DNA of 64,000 bases from Caulobacter mirabilis (lineage in GTDB: Bacteria; Pseudomonadota; Alphaproteobacteria; Caulobacterales; Caulobacteraceae): positions 2,170,001 through 2,234,000 of the forward strand of contig NZ_CP024201.1 of the NCBI RefSeq assembly GCF_002749615.1. The letters run 5' to 3'. A model generated the notes under the pieces. The model was not told the DNA's origin, searched no databases, and saw only the letters and a list, made by a program, of their open reading frames with translations. The position numbers were made by a program, and so were the translations under genes. Below, one piece after another: positions 1 to 8,839 of this stretch. Every line of letters starts with the position of its first letter. Position 1 is the first letter of the stretch.

Positions 1-215
1 TCGGCGACGGCGCCGCCTTCGGCGGACGGGCCGGCGTCGCGGATCACGTGATCATCGGACCGGGCGCCCGGGTCGGGGCCGCCGCCGGCGTGTTCCGCGA
101 AGTGCCCGCTGGAGAAACCTGGGGCGGCTATCCGGCGCAGCCCATGAAGGCCTGGCTGAGGGAAACCGCCTGGCTTTCGCGCAACGCCCGGCGGGGCAAG
201 GGGGACAAGGCATGA
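1..215 (+). CDS. lpxD: LpxD, UDP-3-O-acylglucosamine N-acyltransferase (C-terminal part)
   Basis: The gene is cut by the window edge; about 70 C-terminal residues are visible in frame from base 3. They show the end of a left-handed beta-helix of hexapeptide repeats (V-I-I-G-P-G-A-R-V-G) followed by the typical tail with WGGYPAQPMKAWLRE. LpxD adds the N-linked 3-hydroxyacyl chain to UDP-3-O-acyl-glucosamine in lipid A synthesis. Its TGA overlaps the fabZ ATG (ATGA at 212-215), so the two are probably translationally coupled. The neighbours fabZ-lpxA-lpxI-lpxB confirm the assignment. Confidence 0.93.
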   Translation, partial: GDGAAFGGRAGVADHVIIGPGARVGAAAGVFREVPAGETWGGYPAQPMKAWLRETAWLSRNARRGKGDKA

Positions 216-676
216 GTGAAGACAACGCCGGCGTCGAGATCGCCTTCGACGAGATCCTGCAGCGGCTGCCGCATCGGTACCCGTTTCTGCTGATCGATCG
301 CGCCGAGGACTATGTCGAGCACAAGTCGATCGTCGGCATCAAGAACGTCACCTTCAACGAGCCGTTCTTCAACGGGCACTTCCCGGGCAATCCGGTGATG
401 CCTGGGGTCCTGATCATCGAGGCCATCGCCCAGACCGGCGCGGTGCTGATGTCCAAGACGCTCGAGGTCGACATCGAGCGGACGACGATCTTCTTCATGT
501 CGGTGGACGGGGCCCGCTTCCGCCAACCGGTGCGGCCGGGCGACACCCTGCGCATGGAGGTCGAGGTGACTCGGGCGCGCGGCGACGTGTTCAAGTTCGT
601 CGGCAAGGCCCTGGTCCGCGGCAAGGTCGTGGCCGAGTGTGAATTCGCGGCGATGAAGGCGGACAAGCCCCAATGA
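212..676 (+). CDS. fabZ: 3-hydroxyacyl-ACP dehydratase FabZ
   Basis: 154 aa, full length for the family. FabZ dehydrates 3-hydroxyacyl-ACP in type II fatty acid synthesis and competes with LpxA and LpxD for the 3-hydroxyacyl-ACP pool, which explains its place in the lpx operon. The hot-dog fold signature is clear: [12 protein letters not shown] at residues 19-30 and [17 protein letters not shown] around 55-71, with catalytic His56 and Glu70. It overlaps lpxD upstream and lpxA downstream by 4 bp each (ATGA). It is a cytoplasmic housekeeping enzyme with nothing unusual. Confidence 0.97.
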   Translation: MSEDNAGVEIAFDEILQRLPHRYPFLLIDRAEDYVEHKSIVGIKNVTFNEPFFNGHFPGNPVMPGVLIIEAIAQTGAVLMSKTLEVDIERTTIFFMSVDGARFRQPVRPGDTLRMEVEVTRARGDVFKFVGKALVRGKVVAECEFAAMKADKPQ

Positions 677-1467
677 CGACCATCCACCCGACCGCCATCG
701 TCGATCCGAAGGCGAAGCTGCACGAGACGGTCGAGATCGGCCCCTTCTGCACGGTCGGTCCCGATGTGACCTTGGGCAAGGGCGTGCGGCTGATCTCGCA
801 TGCGGTGGTCGAGGGGGTGACGGAGGTCGGAGAGGACTGCGTGCTGCATCCCTTCGCCTGCCTCGGCGGTCCGCCCCAGCATCTGGCGCACAAGGGCGAG
901 CCGACCCGCGTGGTGGTGGGCGCGCGCAACATCTTTCGGGAACACGCCACCGTCCATGCCGGCACCGCCGGCGGACGCGGCGTGACCACCATCGGCGACG
1001 ACGGCCTGTTCATGGTCAGCGTCCACATCGGCCACGACTGCATCATCGGCAGCAAGGTGACGGCCGCGCCCAGCGTGGCGGTCGGCGGCCATGTCACGGT
1101 CTCGGACTTCGTCTTCCTGGGCGGGCTGGCGGCGATCCACCAGTTCACCCGGGTGGGCCGCTACGCCTTCGTGGGCGGCGGCGGCATCGTCACCAAGGAC
1201 GTCATTCCCTACGGCTCCGTCTGGGGCAACCACGCCCATCTGGAAGGCCTCAACCTCATCGGCCTGAAACGTCGCGGCTTCACGCGCGAGCAGATCGCGA
1301 CCCTGCGCGCCGCCTACCGCCTGCTGTTCGCGGACGAAGGCACCTTCCAGGAGCGGATCGAGGACGTCGAAGAGGGCTATTCGAACGTTCCGGAGATCAT
1401 GGAGATCCTGGAGTTCATCCGCGAGGACGCCTCCCGACCGCTCTGCCTGCCGCAGCGCGAGAGCTAG
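673..1467 (+). CDS. lpxA: Acyl-ACP--UDP-N-acetylglucosamine O-acyltransferase LpxA
   Basis: 264 aa. LpxA catalyses the first lipid A step, transfer of a 3-hydroxyacyl chain from ACP to the 3-OH of UDP-GlcNAc. Residues 3-190 are hexapeptide repeats ([24 protein letters not shown]). The catalytic His lies in [15 protein letters not shown] (His121, matching E. coli His125). The C-terminal helical domain contains [23 protein letters not shown], typical of LpxA rather than LpxD. It starts inside the fabZ stop codon (ATGA). Confidence 0.97.
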   Translation: MTTIHPTAIVDPKAKLHETVEIGPFCTVGPDVTLGKGVRLISHAVVEGVTEVGEDCVLHPFACLGGPPQHLAHKGEPTRVVVGARNIFREHATVHAGTAGGRGVTTIGDDGLFMVSVHIGHDCIIGSKVTAAPSVAVGGHVTVSDFVFLGGLAAIHQFTRVGRYAFVGGGGIVTKDVIPYGSVWGNHAHLEGLNLIGLKRRGFTREQIATLRAAYRLLFADEGTFQERIEDVEEGYSNVPEIMEILEFIREDASRPLCLPQRES

Positions 1468-1469
1468 CC

Positions 1470-2309
1470 GTGCGCAAGCTGGGCATCATCGCGGGCGGCG
1501 GCGGCCTGCCGGCCGAGATCGCGGCTCGGTGCCGGGCGTCGGGGCGGCCCTATTTCGTCATCCGCCTCAAGGGCTTCGCCGACGAAGGCACGCTGGGACA
1601 TCCCTCGGCCGAGATCGGCATCGCCGAGCTGGGCAAGTGCATCAAGGCGCTGCGTGAAGAGCGCTGCGAGGCGGTCTGTTTCGCGGGCCTGGTCGCGCGG
1701 CCGGACTTCGCCAAGCTCAAGCCGGACCTGCGCGGCCTGGCGGCCCTGCCGGGAGTGATCGCCGCGGCTCGCCAGGGCGACGACGCCCTGCTGCGTCGGC
1801 TGTTGGAGGAGTTCCGCAAGGAGGGCTTCGATATCGAGGGCGCCCACGAGGCCGCCGGTTCGATGACCCTGCCGCTGGGTCTGCTCGGCCGGCATGGGCC
1901 GGCGCCGCAACATCGCGAGGACATCGATCGCGCCCTGACCGTCGCCCGGGCCTCCGGACGTCTGGACGTGGGGCAGGGGGCGGTGGTCTGCAACGGTCTG
2001 GTCCTGGCGGTCGAGGCGCAGGAGGGCACGGACCTGATGCTGCGCCGGGTCCGCGATCTGCCCCAGGCGATCCGCGGCCGGCCCGAGGCCTTGCGCGGCG
2101 TGCTGGCCAAGGTTCCCAAGCCGATCCAGGAGGTTCGCGTCGACCTTCCGACCATCGGCGTCGCCACCGTGCGCGGCGCGGCCCAGGCCGGGCTGGCGGG
2201 GATCGTCGGCGAGGTCGGGCGGCTGCTGATCGTCGATCGCGAGGAGACGGTGGCCATGGCCGATGATCTGGGCCTCTTCATCCTGGGCGTGGAGCCCAAG
2301 CCGGAATGA
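1470..2309 (+). CDS. lpxI: UDP-2,3-diacylglucosamine pyrophosphatase LpxI
   Basis: 279 aa with a GTG start two bases after the lpxA stop. LpxI hydrolyses UDP-2,3-diacylglucosamine to lipid X plus UMP. It is the functional analogue, not homologue, of LpxH and was first described in Caulobacter crescentus. The N-terminus (RKLGIIAGGGGLPAEIAARC) and the C-terminal half (SGRLDVGQGAVVCNGLVLAVEAQEGTD, IGVATVRGAAQAGLAGI) match the former DUF1009 family. Its position between lpxA and lpxB is the usual alphaproteobacterial one, and lpxB overlaps its end by 4 bp. Confidence 0.95.
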   Translation: MRKLGIIAGGGGLPAEIAARCRASGRPYFVIRLKGFADEGTLGHPSAEIGIAELGKCIKALREERCEAVCFAGLVARPDFAKLKPDLRGLAALPGVIAAARQGDDALLRRLLEEFRKEGFDIEGAHEAAGSMTLPLGLLGRHGPAPQHREDIDRALTVARASGRLDVGQGAVVCNGLVLAVEAQEGTDLMLRRVRDLPQAIRGRPEALRGVLAKVPKPIQEVRVDLPTIGVATVRGAAQAGLAGIVGEVGRLLIVDREETVAMADDLGLFILGVEPKPE

Positions 2310-3475
2310 CCCGGCCCCTCACCGTCATGCTGGCGGCGGCGGAGGCCTCGGGCGACAGCCTGGGCGCGGGCCTGGCGCGGGCGCTGAAGGCCCGGCTGAG
2401 CGACGGCGTGCGGTTCGTCGGGGTCGGCGGATCGAAGATGGCCGCCGAGGGCGTGCAGAGCCCGTTCGATATCGCCGACCTGTCGATCCTGGGCCTCTTC
2501 GAGGCCATTCCGGCCTATCCGCGGATCAGGCGGCGCGTGGCCGAGACCGCCGCCCTGGCGGCGCGCGAGCGGCCCGACGTGGCGATCCTGATCGACAGCT
2601 GGGGCTTCACCCTGCGGGTCGCCCACGCCATCCGGAAGGCCTCGCCGAACACCCTGCTGGTCAAGTACGTCGGGCCGCAGGTCTGGGCCACGCGGCCGGG
2701 GCGGGCCAAGGTTCTGGCCAAGGCAGTCGACCACCTGCTGACCATCCACAGCTTCGATGCGCCCTATTTCGAAAAGGAAGGCCTGCCGACCACCTTCGTC
2801 GGCAACCCGGCCCTGGCCAAGGATTTCTCCAAGGCTGACCCGGCGCGTTTGCGCACGGCGATCGGCGCCGGGCCGGACGATCCGATCCTGCTGGTGCTGC
2901 CGGGCAGCCGTCCGGCGGAGATCAAGCTGGTCATGCCGGCCTTCGAGGACGCGGTGAACCTGCTGAAGGACCGGCGCCCGGCGCTGCATGTGGTGATCCC
3001 CGCGGCGGGGACCGTGGCTGAAGCGGTCAAGGCGCGGGTCGCCGGCTGGCCCTATCGGGCTCATGTCATCGAGGACGAACAGCTTAAGGACGACGCCTTC
3101 GTCGCCGCCACGGTCGCGCTGGCCTGCAGCGGCACGGTGACCACCGAACTGGCCCTGGCCCACGCGCCGATGGTCATCGGCTATCGCCTGGGCGCGCTGA
3201 CCTACGGCATCCTGAAGCTGCTCTTCAAGCCGCCCTGGATCACCATGTTCAACATCGCCGCCCGCGACTTCGTGGCGCCGGAGTTCGTGCAGGACGCCTG
3301 CAACGGCCCGGCCCTGGCCAAGGCGGTCGGCGAGCGGCTGGACGACGCCGGCTTGCGCTCGCGCCAGATCGCCGCTCAGGATGCGGCGCTTGAGAAGATG
3401 GGGCGGGGCGGGCCCGACCCGTCCGAGATCGCCGCCGACACCGTGCTGAAGCTGCTGGCCGAACGAGGGAACTGA
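2306..3475 (+). CDS. lpxB: Lipid-A-disaccharide synthase LpxB
   Basis: 389 aa. LpxB is a GT19 glycosyltransferase that joins lipid X and UDP-2,3-diacylglucosamine into the beta-1,6-linked tetraacyldisaccharide at the inner membrane. Recognisable blocks are the N-terminal AAAEASGDSLGAGLARALK, VKYVGPQVWATRPGR near residue 120, LLVLPGSRPAEI near residue 195 and ACSGTVTTELALAHAPMVIGYR near residue 275. It overlaps lpxI by 4 bp (ATGA) and is the last lipid A gene of this operon. The lipoprotein gene starts 2 bases downstream. Confidence 0.96.
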   Translation: MTRPLTVMLAAAEASGDSLGAGLARALKARLSDGVRFVGVGGSKMAAEGVQSPFDIADLSILGLFEAIPAYPRIRRRVAETAALAARERPDVAILIDSWGFTLRVAHAIRKASPNTLLVKYVGPQVWATRPGRAKVLAKAVDHLLTIHSFDAPYFEKEGLPTTFVGNPALAKDFSKADPARLRTAIGAGPDDPILLVLPGSRPAEIKLVMPAFEDAVNLLKDRRPALHVVIPAAGTVAEAVKARVAGWPYRAHVIEDEQLKDDAFVAATVALACSGTVTTELALAHAPMVIGYRLGALTYGILKLLFKPPWITMFNIAARDFVAPEFVQDACNGPALAKAVGERLDDAGLRSRQIAAQDAALEKMGRGGPDPSEIAADTVLKLLAERGN

Positions 3476-3477
3476 CC

Positions 3478-3834
3478 ATGCGCGCGCTCGCCGCTCTCGC
3501 CGCCGTCCTGGCCCTGGCCGCCTGCGCCCCCACGGTGCGCGACGGCTCGACCGGGCTGGACCCGACCGTCGACGCCGCCGCCTGCAAGGCCAACGGCGGC
3601 ACGGTGAAACCGGTCTGCCGCATGCAGCGGCCGGCCTGCATCTTCACCTACAAGGACGCCGGCAAGGCCTGCACCGACAGCGACCAGTGCGAGGGGCGCT
3701 GCATCGCCGCCGACGGCGCCATGCCGGCGGACGGAGTCGCCGCCGCCGGGATCTGCGAGGCGGACAACGACCTCTGCGGCTGCAGCACCGAGATCCTCGG
3801 CGGCAAGGCCCAGCCCGGCCGCTGCGTGGACTGA
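3478..3834 (+). CDS. Small cysteine-rich lipoprotein, function unknown
   Basis: 118 aa. The N-terminus MRALAALAAVLALAACAP is a lipoprotein signal peptide with lipobox LAAC, so Cys16 is the likely lipidated residue. The mature part is rich in cysteine (about ten further Cys, e.g. DSDQCEGRC, ICEADNDLCGCSTE), which suggests disulfides in the periplasm. I do not recognise a named family. It begins 2 bases after lpxB and ends 2 bases before the flavoprotein start, so it is probably co-transcribed with both. Confidence 0.8.
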   Translation: MRALAALAAVLALAACAPTVRDGSTGLDPTVDAAACKANGGTVKPVCRMQRPACIFTYKDAGKACTDSDQCEGRCIAADGAMPADGVAAAGICEADNDLCGCSTEILGGKAQPGRCVD

Positions 3835-3836
3835 CC

Positions 3837-5018
3837 TTGCAGGCCTTCGACGTCGTCATCGTCGGCGCCGGCGCGGCCGGCATGATGTGCGCGGCCCAGG
3901 CGGGCCGGCGCGGCCGCAGTGTGCTGATCGTCGACCACGCCCAGGCGCCGGGCGAGAAGATCCGCATCTCCGGGGGCGGTCGCTGCAACTTCACCAATCT
4001 GGACGCGCGGCCGGCGGCCTTCCTGTCGCAGAACCCGCGCTTCTGCATCTCGGCGCTGCGCCGCTACACCCAGCAGGACTTCATCGCCGCCGTCGACGCC
4101 CGCGGCATCGCCTGGCACGAGAAGACGTTGGGCCAGCTGTTCTGCGACGGCTCCAGCAAGCAGATCATCGAGATGCTGGTCGACGACCTGAAGGCCGCCG
4201 GCGCGCAGCTGCGCCTGGGCCTGTCGGTCGATCGCGTCAGCCGGATGGGCGAGGGCTTCGAGGTCGCCTTCTCGGACGGCTCGGTGGCGCGCTGCGCGTC
4301 GCTGGTGGTCGCCACCGGCGGCAAGTCGATCCCGAAGATGGGCGCGACGGGCTGGGCCTACGACATCGCCCGGCAGTTCGGGGTGCGGGTGGTCGAGACC
4401 CGGCCGGCCCTGGTCCCGCTGACCTTCGAGGTCGGGGCGCTGGAGCGGATCAAGCCGCTGGCCGGGGTGTCGGTCGACGCGGTAGTCGCGCACGGCAAGA
4501 CCCGCTTCGCCGAGGGGATGCTGTTCACCCATCGCGGCCTGTCCGGTCCGTCGATCCTGCAGATCTCGTCCTACTGGCGAGAAGGGGAAGCGATTGAGAT
4601 CGACATGGCCCCCGGGACCGACGTGTTCGAGGCGCTGAAGGCGGCCAAGGCCTCCAGCCCGCGCCAAGCCCTGCACACGGCGCTGGGCCATCTCGTCCCC
4701 TCGCGCCTGGCCGACCTGCTGGCTGCCGAGGCCGGGGCGAGGGGCAACCTGGCCGACACGCCCGACAAGACCCTGCGCGCCGTCGGCGAGGCGGTGAACC
4801 GCTGGCGCATAAAGCCAGTCGGCTCGGAGGGCTATCGCACCGCCGAGGTCACCCTGGGCGGGATCGACACCCGCGACCTCAGCTCCACGACCATGGCGGT
4901 GAACGAGGTTCCCGGCCTCCATTTCATCGGCGAGGCCGTCGACGTCACCGGCTGGCTGGGCGGCTACAACTTCCAGTGGGCCTGGTCGTCCGGCTGGGCG
5001 GCAGGGCAGGCGGTCTGA
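3837..5018 (+). CDS. BaiN/HI0933-family NAD(P)/FAD-dependent oxidoreductase
   Basis: About 393 aa from a TTG start at 3837. An in-frame GTG at 3687 lies deep inside the lipoprotein gene and is unlikely. The Rossmann FAD-binding motif follows immediately (DVVIVGAGAAGMMCAAQAGRRG), then the family signature GEKIRISGGGRCNFTN. The C-terminal FAD motif is GLHFIGEAVDVTGWLGGYNFQWAW. These are hallmarks of the HI0933/YhiN/BaiN flavoproteins, whose physiological substrates are mostly unknown. It is probably cotranscribed with the lpx genes and the lipoprotein. A REP-like palindrome follows the stop. Confidence 0.88.
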   Translation: MQAFDVVIVGAGAAGMMCAAQAGRRGRSVLIVDHAQAPGEKIRISGGGRCNFTNLDARPAAFLSQNPRFCISALRRYTQQDFIAAVDARGIAWHEKTLGQLFCDGSSKQIIEMLVDDLKAAGAQLRLGLSVDRVSRMGEGFEVAFSDGSVARCASLVVATGGKSIPKMGATGWAYDIARQFGVRVVETRPALVPLTFEVGALERIKPLAGVSVDAVVAHGKTRFAEGMLFTHRGLSGPSILQISSYWREGEAIEIDMAPGTDVFEALKAAKASSPRQALHTALGHLVPSRLADLLAAEAGARGNLADTPDKTLRAVGEAVNRWRIKPVGSEGYRTAEVTLGGIDTRDLSSTTMAVNEVPGLHFIGEAVDVTGWLGGYNFQWAWSSGWAAGQAV

Positions 5019-5023
5019 TCCCT

Positions 5024-5103
5024 GGGGACATGCTCCGAAGGTGCGTGTCCCCTTTTTGCCAAGCTGTCTTGGGGGGACACGCACCCTGCGGGAGCATGTC
5101 CCC
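5024..5103. repeat. REP-like palindromic repeat, family B, two inverted copies
   Basis: Two arms of about 29-31 bases (5024-5052 and 5073-5103) are near-perfect reverse complements: GGGGACATGCTCC...GTGCGTGTCCCC against its inverse. Each arm is itself an imperfect palindrome (GGGGACA...TGTCCCC). The element lies between convergent genes and may act as a terminator. A single copy of the same unit occurs at 31286-31319, so this is a dispersed family. Units of this kind are often associated with RAYT (IS200-like) transposases, but none is present here. Confidence 0.8.
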
Positions 5104-5109
5104 GACTGT

Positions 5110-5430
5110 TCACCCCTTCCGCTTGTCCTCCAGCAGGATCTGGCCTTCCTGCTTGAGCTTGCCGCCGATCTTGCCGGCCAGCATGCCCAGGAGGCCGGGC
5201 AGCAGCACCTCGATGCGGATGGCGTCGGCCAGCACGTCCAGTGAGCCGCGGATGTCCTGGCCGGCGATCAGGGCCGCGAAGGTCATGCGATCGCCGTCCC
5301 ATGACTGCTGGATGTCGCCGCCGCCGCCCGGGAGCTTGGCGGTCAGGTCGGCGAAGCCGGTCTCGATCCGGCGGCGGGCCTCGGCCGCGCCGAGGCTGTG
5401 GGGAATGCTGACGATCAGGGGCTTGGCCAT
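5110..5430 (-). CDS. Polyhydroxyalkanoic acid system family protein
   Basis: 106 aa: MAKPLIVSIPHSLGAAEARRR at the start, a central WDGDRMTFAALIAGQDIRGSLDV, and a C-terminus rich in Lys and Glu. The layout matches the small PHA-granule-region family (PHA_gran_rgn type): an N-terminal IPHSLG motif, a D-x-M-x-F strand and a strand of the I-R-I-E-V type. It is annotated near PHA genes in some species, but its biochemical role is unclear and no PHA synthase is in this window. It lies 6 bases downstream of the acetyltransferase and is probably in one operon with it. Confidence 0.7.
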   Translation of the reverse strand: MAKPLIVSIPHSLGAAEARRRIETGFADLTAKLPGGGGDIQQSWDGDRMTFAALIAGQDIRGSLDVLADAIRIEVLLPGLLGMLAGKIGGKLKQEGQILLEDKRKG

Positions 5431-5436
5431 AGTGGT

Positions 5437-6009
5437 TCAACGCTCCGGCGTGGGGGCGGGGTTCCGGGCGCGGGCCGGGTTGCCGACCGCCGTCGCGCCG
5501 TCGGGAATGTCGCGGGTGACCACGCTGCCGGCCCCGATGATGACGTCGTCGCCGATGGTGACGCCGGGCATGATCAGCGCGCCGCCGCCGATCCAGACGT
5601 TCCGGCCGATCACGATCGGGCGGCCGAATTCCAGCCCCTCGCGGCGCTGCGCCGGATCGCGCGGATGATCCGCGGCCAGGATCTGCACGCCCGGCCCGAT
5701 CTGGGTCCCGTCGCCGATGGTCACCTTGACCACGTCCAGGATCACGCAGTTGAAGTTCAGGAACACCCCGTCGCCGAGGTGCACGTTGTAGCCGTAGTCG
5801 CAGTGGAACGGCGGCCGGATGTAGGCCCCGTCGCCGACCGAGCCGAGGTTCTCGCGCAGCAGGACATGAGCCTCGGCCCGGGTCCGGGTCTGGGTGGCGT
5901 TGTAGCGGTCCAGCCACTCGGAATTGCGCTGGTCGTCGGCGGCCAACTCCGGGCCTTCGGCGATGTAGAGCTCGCCGGCCAGCATCCTGTCTTTCTGAGT
6001 GCGCGCCAC
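5437..6009 (-). CDS. Maltose/galactoside-type sugar O-acetyltransferase
   Basis: 190 aa with the Maa/LacA/NodL layout. The N-terminal helical domain (KDRMLAGELYIAEGPELAADDQ) is followed by a left-handed beta-helix. Diagnostic motifs are FHCDYGYNVHLGDGVFLNFNCVILD (active-site region), ILAADHPRDPAQRREGLEFGRPI (catalytic His in ADHP) and IGGGALIMPGVTIGDDVIIGAGSVVTRDIP. It should transfer acetyl from acetyl-CoA to a sugar hydroxyl; the acceptor cannot be read from sequence. It is encoded downstream of gltA, beyond the terminator at 6032-6055. Confidence 0.88.
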   Translation of the reverse strand: MARTQKDRMLAGELYIAEGPELAADDQRNSEWLDRYNATQTRTRAEAHVLLRENLGSVGDGAYIRPPFHCDYGYNVHLGDGVFLNFNCVILDVVKVTIGDGTQIGPGVQILAADHPRDPAQRREGLEFGRPIVIGRNVWIGGGALIMPGVTIGDDVIIGAGSVVTRDIPDGATAVGNPARARNPAPTPER

Positions 6010-6031
6010 GCGGGCCTCCGGTTCAAAAGCA

Positions 6032-6055
6032 AAGGGCTCCGGGTCGCCCCGGAGC
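6032..6055 (-). terminator. Rho-independent-type hairpin after gltA
   Basis: GGGCTCCGGG (6032-6041) pairs with CCCGGAGCCC (6046-6055) over a 4-base loop. On the minus strand it lies about 30 bases after the gltA stop and is followed by a T-rich stretch. It separates gltA from the acetyltransferase gene. Confidence 0.75.
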
Positions 6056-6083
6056 CCTCCATATAGGTGCCGATTGGTCGATA

Positions 6084-7361
6084 TCAGCGTTTATCGATCG
6101 CCACGTAGTCGCGCTCGGTCGCGCCCGTGTACAGCTGACGCGGACGGCCGATCTTGCGGGTGGGATCCTCGAACATTTCCTTCCACTGGCTGATCCAGCC
6201 CACGGTGCGGGCGAGGGCGAACAGCACGGTGAACATGTTGGTCGGGAAGCCCATCGCCCGCAGGGTGATGCCCGAGTAGAAGTCGATGTTCGGGTACAGC
6301 TTGCGCTCGATGAAGTAGGGATCGCTCAGGGCGATCTTCTCCAGCTCCATCGCGACCTCGAGCAGCGGGTCGTTGATGCCGAGCTCCTTGAGGACCTCAT
6401 GGCAGGTCGTCTGCATGACCTTCGCGCGCGGGTCGAAGTTCTTGTACACGCGATGGCCGAAGCCCATCAGCTTGTACTCGCGCTTCTTCACGCCCTCGAT
6501 GAAGGCCGGGATGTTCTCGACCGAGCCGATCTGCTCGAGCATCTCCAGGGCTTCCTGGTTGGCGCCGCCGTGCGACGGGCCCCACAGGCAGGCGATGCCG
6601 GCGGCGATGCAGGCGAACGGATGCGCGCCCGACGAACCGGCCAGGCGGACGGTCGAGGTCGAGGCGTTCTGCTCGTGATCGGCGTGCAGGATGAAGATGC
6701 GGTCCATGGCGCGGGTCAGGACGGGGTTCGGAACCCAGTCCTCGGCCGGCACGGCGAAGCACATCCGCAGGAAGTTCTCGGAGTAGCTCAGGTCGTTGCG
6801 CGGCGACACGAAGGGCTGGCCGATCGTGTACTTGAAGGCGCGGGCCGCGATGGTCGGCATCTTGGCGATCAGGCGGTGGGCGCTGATCTCACGCTCGCGG
6901 GCGTCGTCGACGTTGATGCTGTCGGAATAGAAGGCCGACAGGGCGCCGACCGCGCCGGTCATGACCGCCATCGGGTGGGCGTCGCGACGGAAGCCCTCGA
7001 AGAAGCGGTCGAACTGCGCGTGCAGCATCGTGTGGTAGGTGATGTTGCGCTCGAACTTGGCGAATTCGTCGGCCTTGGGCAGCTCGCCGTTCAGCAGCAG
7101 GTAGCAGACTTCGAGGAAGCTCGACTTCTCGGCCAGCTGGTCGATCGGGTAGCCGCGGTGCAGGAGCACGCCGGCGTCGCCGTCGATGTAGGTGATCTTG
7201 CTTTCGCAAGAGGCGGTCGAGGTGAACCCCGGGTCGAAGGTGAAGGTGTCGGAGTCGGCGTACCACTTGCGCACATCGACCACGTCCGGTCCGGTGGAAC
7301 CCTTCAGGATCGGCAGCTCGAAGCTCTTATCGCCGATCGTCAGCACCGCCTTATCGGTCAT
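6084..7361 (-). CDS. gltA: Citrate synthase
   Basis: 425 aa from ATG 7361 ([19 protein letters not shown]), preceded by an AGGATCAGGC ribosome binding site. The upstream in-frame extension lies inside gltX and is spurious. It condenses acetyl-CoA and oxaloacetate at entry to the TCA cycle. It is the Gram-negative hexameric type I form. The catalytic triad is readable: His264 in [12 protein letters not shown], His303 in [16 protein letters not shown] and Asp360 in YPNIDFYSG. It lies 65 bases downstream of gltX on the same strand; the pair is a conserved arrangement in Caulobacteraceae. Confidence 0.97.
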   Translation of the reverse strand: MTDKAVLTIGDKSFELPILKGSTGPDVVDVRKWYADSDTFTFDPGFTSTASCESKITYIDGDAGVLLHRGYPIDQLAEKSSFLEVCYLLLNGELPKADEFAKFERNITYHTMLHAQFDRFFEGFRRDAHPMAVMTGAVGALSAFYSDSINVDDAREREISAHRLIAKMPTIAARAFKYTIGQPFVSPRNDLSYSENFLRMCFAVPAEDWVPNPVLTRAMDRIFILHADHEQNASTSTVRLAGSSGAHPFACIAAGIACLWGPSHGGANQEALEMLEQIGSVENIPAFIEGVKKREYKLMGFGHRVYKNFDPRAKVMQTTCHEVLKELGINDPLLEVAMELEKIALSDPYFIERKLYPNIDFYSGITLRAMGFPTNMFTVLFALARTVGWISQWKEMFEDPTRKIGRPRQLYTGATERDYVAIDKR

Positions 7362-7426
7362 GCCTGATCCTTTTCGTCGTGACACACAAAGCGCCCGAAC
7401 GGGCGTTCGGACGGGGTTATAGCGCC

Positions 7427-8839
7427 TTACGCGGTGGGCGAAAGCGCATCGTTGAGTCTGGCCAGGGCCTCTTCGCGGCCGAGCGACGCCAGCGTTCTGT
7501 GAAGATCGGGCGAGATGCTTCCGCCGGTCAGAATTCCGCGCAAAGCGGGGCCGAACTTGCCGAAACCGACGCCTTCCGAGGCAGCAAATGCCTGAAGGAG
7601 TTCGTGCAGCGCCTCGGCGCTCCAGTCGTTGGTCGCGGCAAGTTGATCGGCCAGGCGGGCGAGGCGGGCCCGGGTCTCGTCGGTGAGCAGGCCCTTGGCC
7701 TTCTCCTCGATCACGATCGGGCGCGACCGGAACACGAAGGCCAGCTGGTCGGCCAGCTCGACGATGGTCTTGGCGCGCTCCTTGACCAGCGGAATGGTGC
7801 GCAGGGCGGCTTCCCGGCGGGCGGCGTCCAGCGGCGTGTCGCGGCGCGCGAAGACCTCGGCGACCAGGTCCAGCAGCCGGGCGTCGTCGGCCTGGCGGAT
7901 GTAGTGGGCGTTGACGAAGTTCAGCTTGTCCCAGTCCAGCCGCGAGGCGCCCTTGTTGGCGTCGACGATGTCGAACCACTCGATCGCCTGGGCGTCGGAG
8001 AAGATCTCGTCGTCGCCATGGCTCCAGCCCAGACGGACCAGATAGTTGCGCATCGACTCGGGCAGATAGCCCAGGTCCGCGAACTCGGTGACCGCCGCCG
8101 CGCCGTGGCGCTTGCTCAGCTTGCCGCCGTCGGGGCCGTGGATCAGCGGGATATGGGCGAAGGCCGGGATGTCCCATTCCAGCGCCTGATAGATCAGGGT
8201 CTGGCGGGCGGCGTTGTTGAGGTGGTCGTCGCCCCGGATGATATGGGTGACGTCCATGTCGTGGTCATCGACCACCACGGCCAGGTTGTAGGTCGGCGCG
8301 CCGTCGCTGCGCAGCAGGACCAGATCGTCCAGATCGCGGTTGCGGAAGGTGACCGCGCCCTGGACCAGGTCGGGCACCACGGTGTCGCCGTTCAGCGGGC
8401 CGCGGAAGCGGATGACGTGCGGCTTGGCCAGATCGGCGGGCGAGGGATCGCGGTCGCGCCAGGGCGAGCGCAGGGCGTGGCCGGCCGCGTGGGCCTTCTC
8501 GCGCGCGGCGGTCAGCTCGTCGCCGGCCAGCCAGCAGCGGTAGGCCTTGCCCTGGTCGAGCAGGGACAGAACCACCTCGCGGTGGCGCTCGGCGCGGGCG
8601 AACTGGAAGGTCGGCTCTCCGTCGTAGGGCAGACCCAGCCACTTCAGACCGTCGAAGATCACCTGCACGGCCTCTTCCGTGGATCGTTCGCGATCGGTGT
8701 CCTCGATCCGCAGAAGGAAGCGGCCGCCGCAGTGTTTCGCGTATAGGTAGTTGAACAGAGCGGTGCGCGCGGTTCCAATATGCATGGAGCCGGTGGGCGA
8801 GGGGGCGATACGGGTGACGACGGGCTTTGAGTCGGACAT
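7427..8839 (-). CDS. gltX: Glutamyl-tRNA synthetase
   Basis: 470 aa, starting at ATG 8839 ([17 protein letters not shown]). A start 39 bases further upstream is possible but lacks conserved residues. It is a class I aminoacyl-tRNA synthetase charging tRNA-Glu. The HIGH-type motif is in [20 protein letters not shown] and the KMSKS-type motif is [24 protein letters not shown] is also diagnostic. The C-terminal anticodon-binding domain is present. Many alphaproteobacteria carry two GluRS copies, one serving Gln-tRNA; I cannot tell from this window which one this is. It is divergent from comEC. Confidence 0.96.
   Translation of the reverse strand: MSDSKPVVTRIAPSPTGSMHIGTARTALFNYLYAKHCGGRFLLRIEDTDRERSTEEAVQVIFDGLKWLGLPYDGEPTFQFARAERHREVVLSLLDQGKAYRCWLAGDELTAAREKAHAAGHALRSPWRDRDPSPADLAKPHVIRFRGPLNGDTVVPDLVQGAVTFRNRDLDDLVLLRSDGAPTYNLAVVVDDHDMDVTHIIRGDDHLNNAARQTLIYQALEWDIPAFAHIPLIHGPDGGKLSKRHGAAAVTEFADLGYLPESMRNYLVRLGWSHGDDEIFSDAQAIEWFDIVDANKGASRLDWDKLNFVNAHYIRQADDARLLDLVAEVFARRDTPLDAARREAALRTIPLVKERAKTIVELADQLAFVFRSRPIVIEEKAKGLLTDETRARLARLADQLAATNDWSAEALHELLQAFAASEGVGFGKFGPALRGILTGGSISPDLHRTLASLGREEALARLNDALSPTA

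Noticed and set aside
1550..3163. 537-aa minus-strand ORF opposite lpxI and lpxB
   Set aside because: Arg/Gln/Pro-rich translation with no motifs, typical of antisense frames in high-GC DNA; the plus strand carries clear lipid A genes.
3687..3836. Upstream GTG start for the BaiN-like flavoprotein
   Set aside because: The extra residues are Arg-rich and overlap the lipoprotein gene; the FAD motif starts right after TTG 3837.
7362..8177. In-frame N-terminal extension of citrate synthase reaching 697 aa
   Set aside because: It lies within gltX on the same strand in another frame, has no conserved sequence, and the true start at 7361 has a ribosome binding site and canonical N-terminus.
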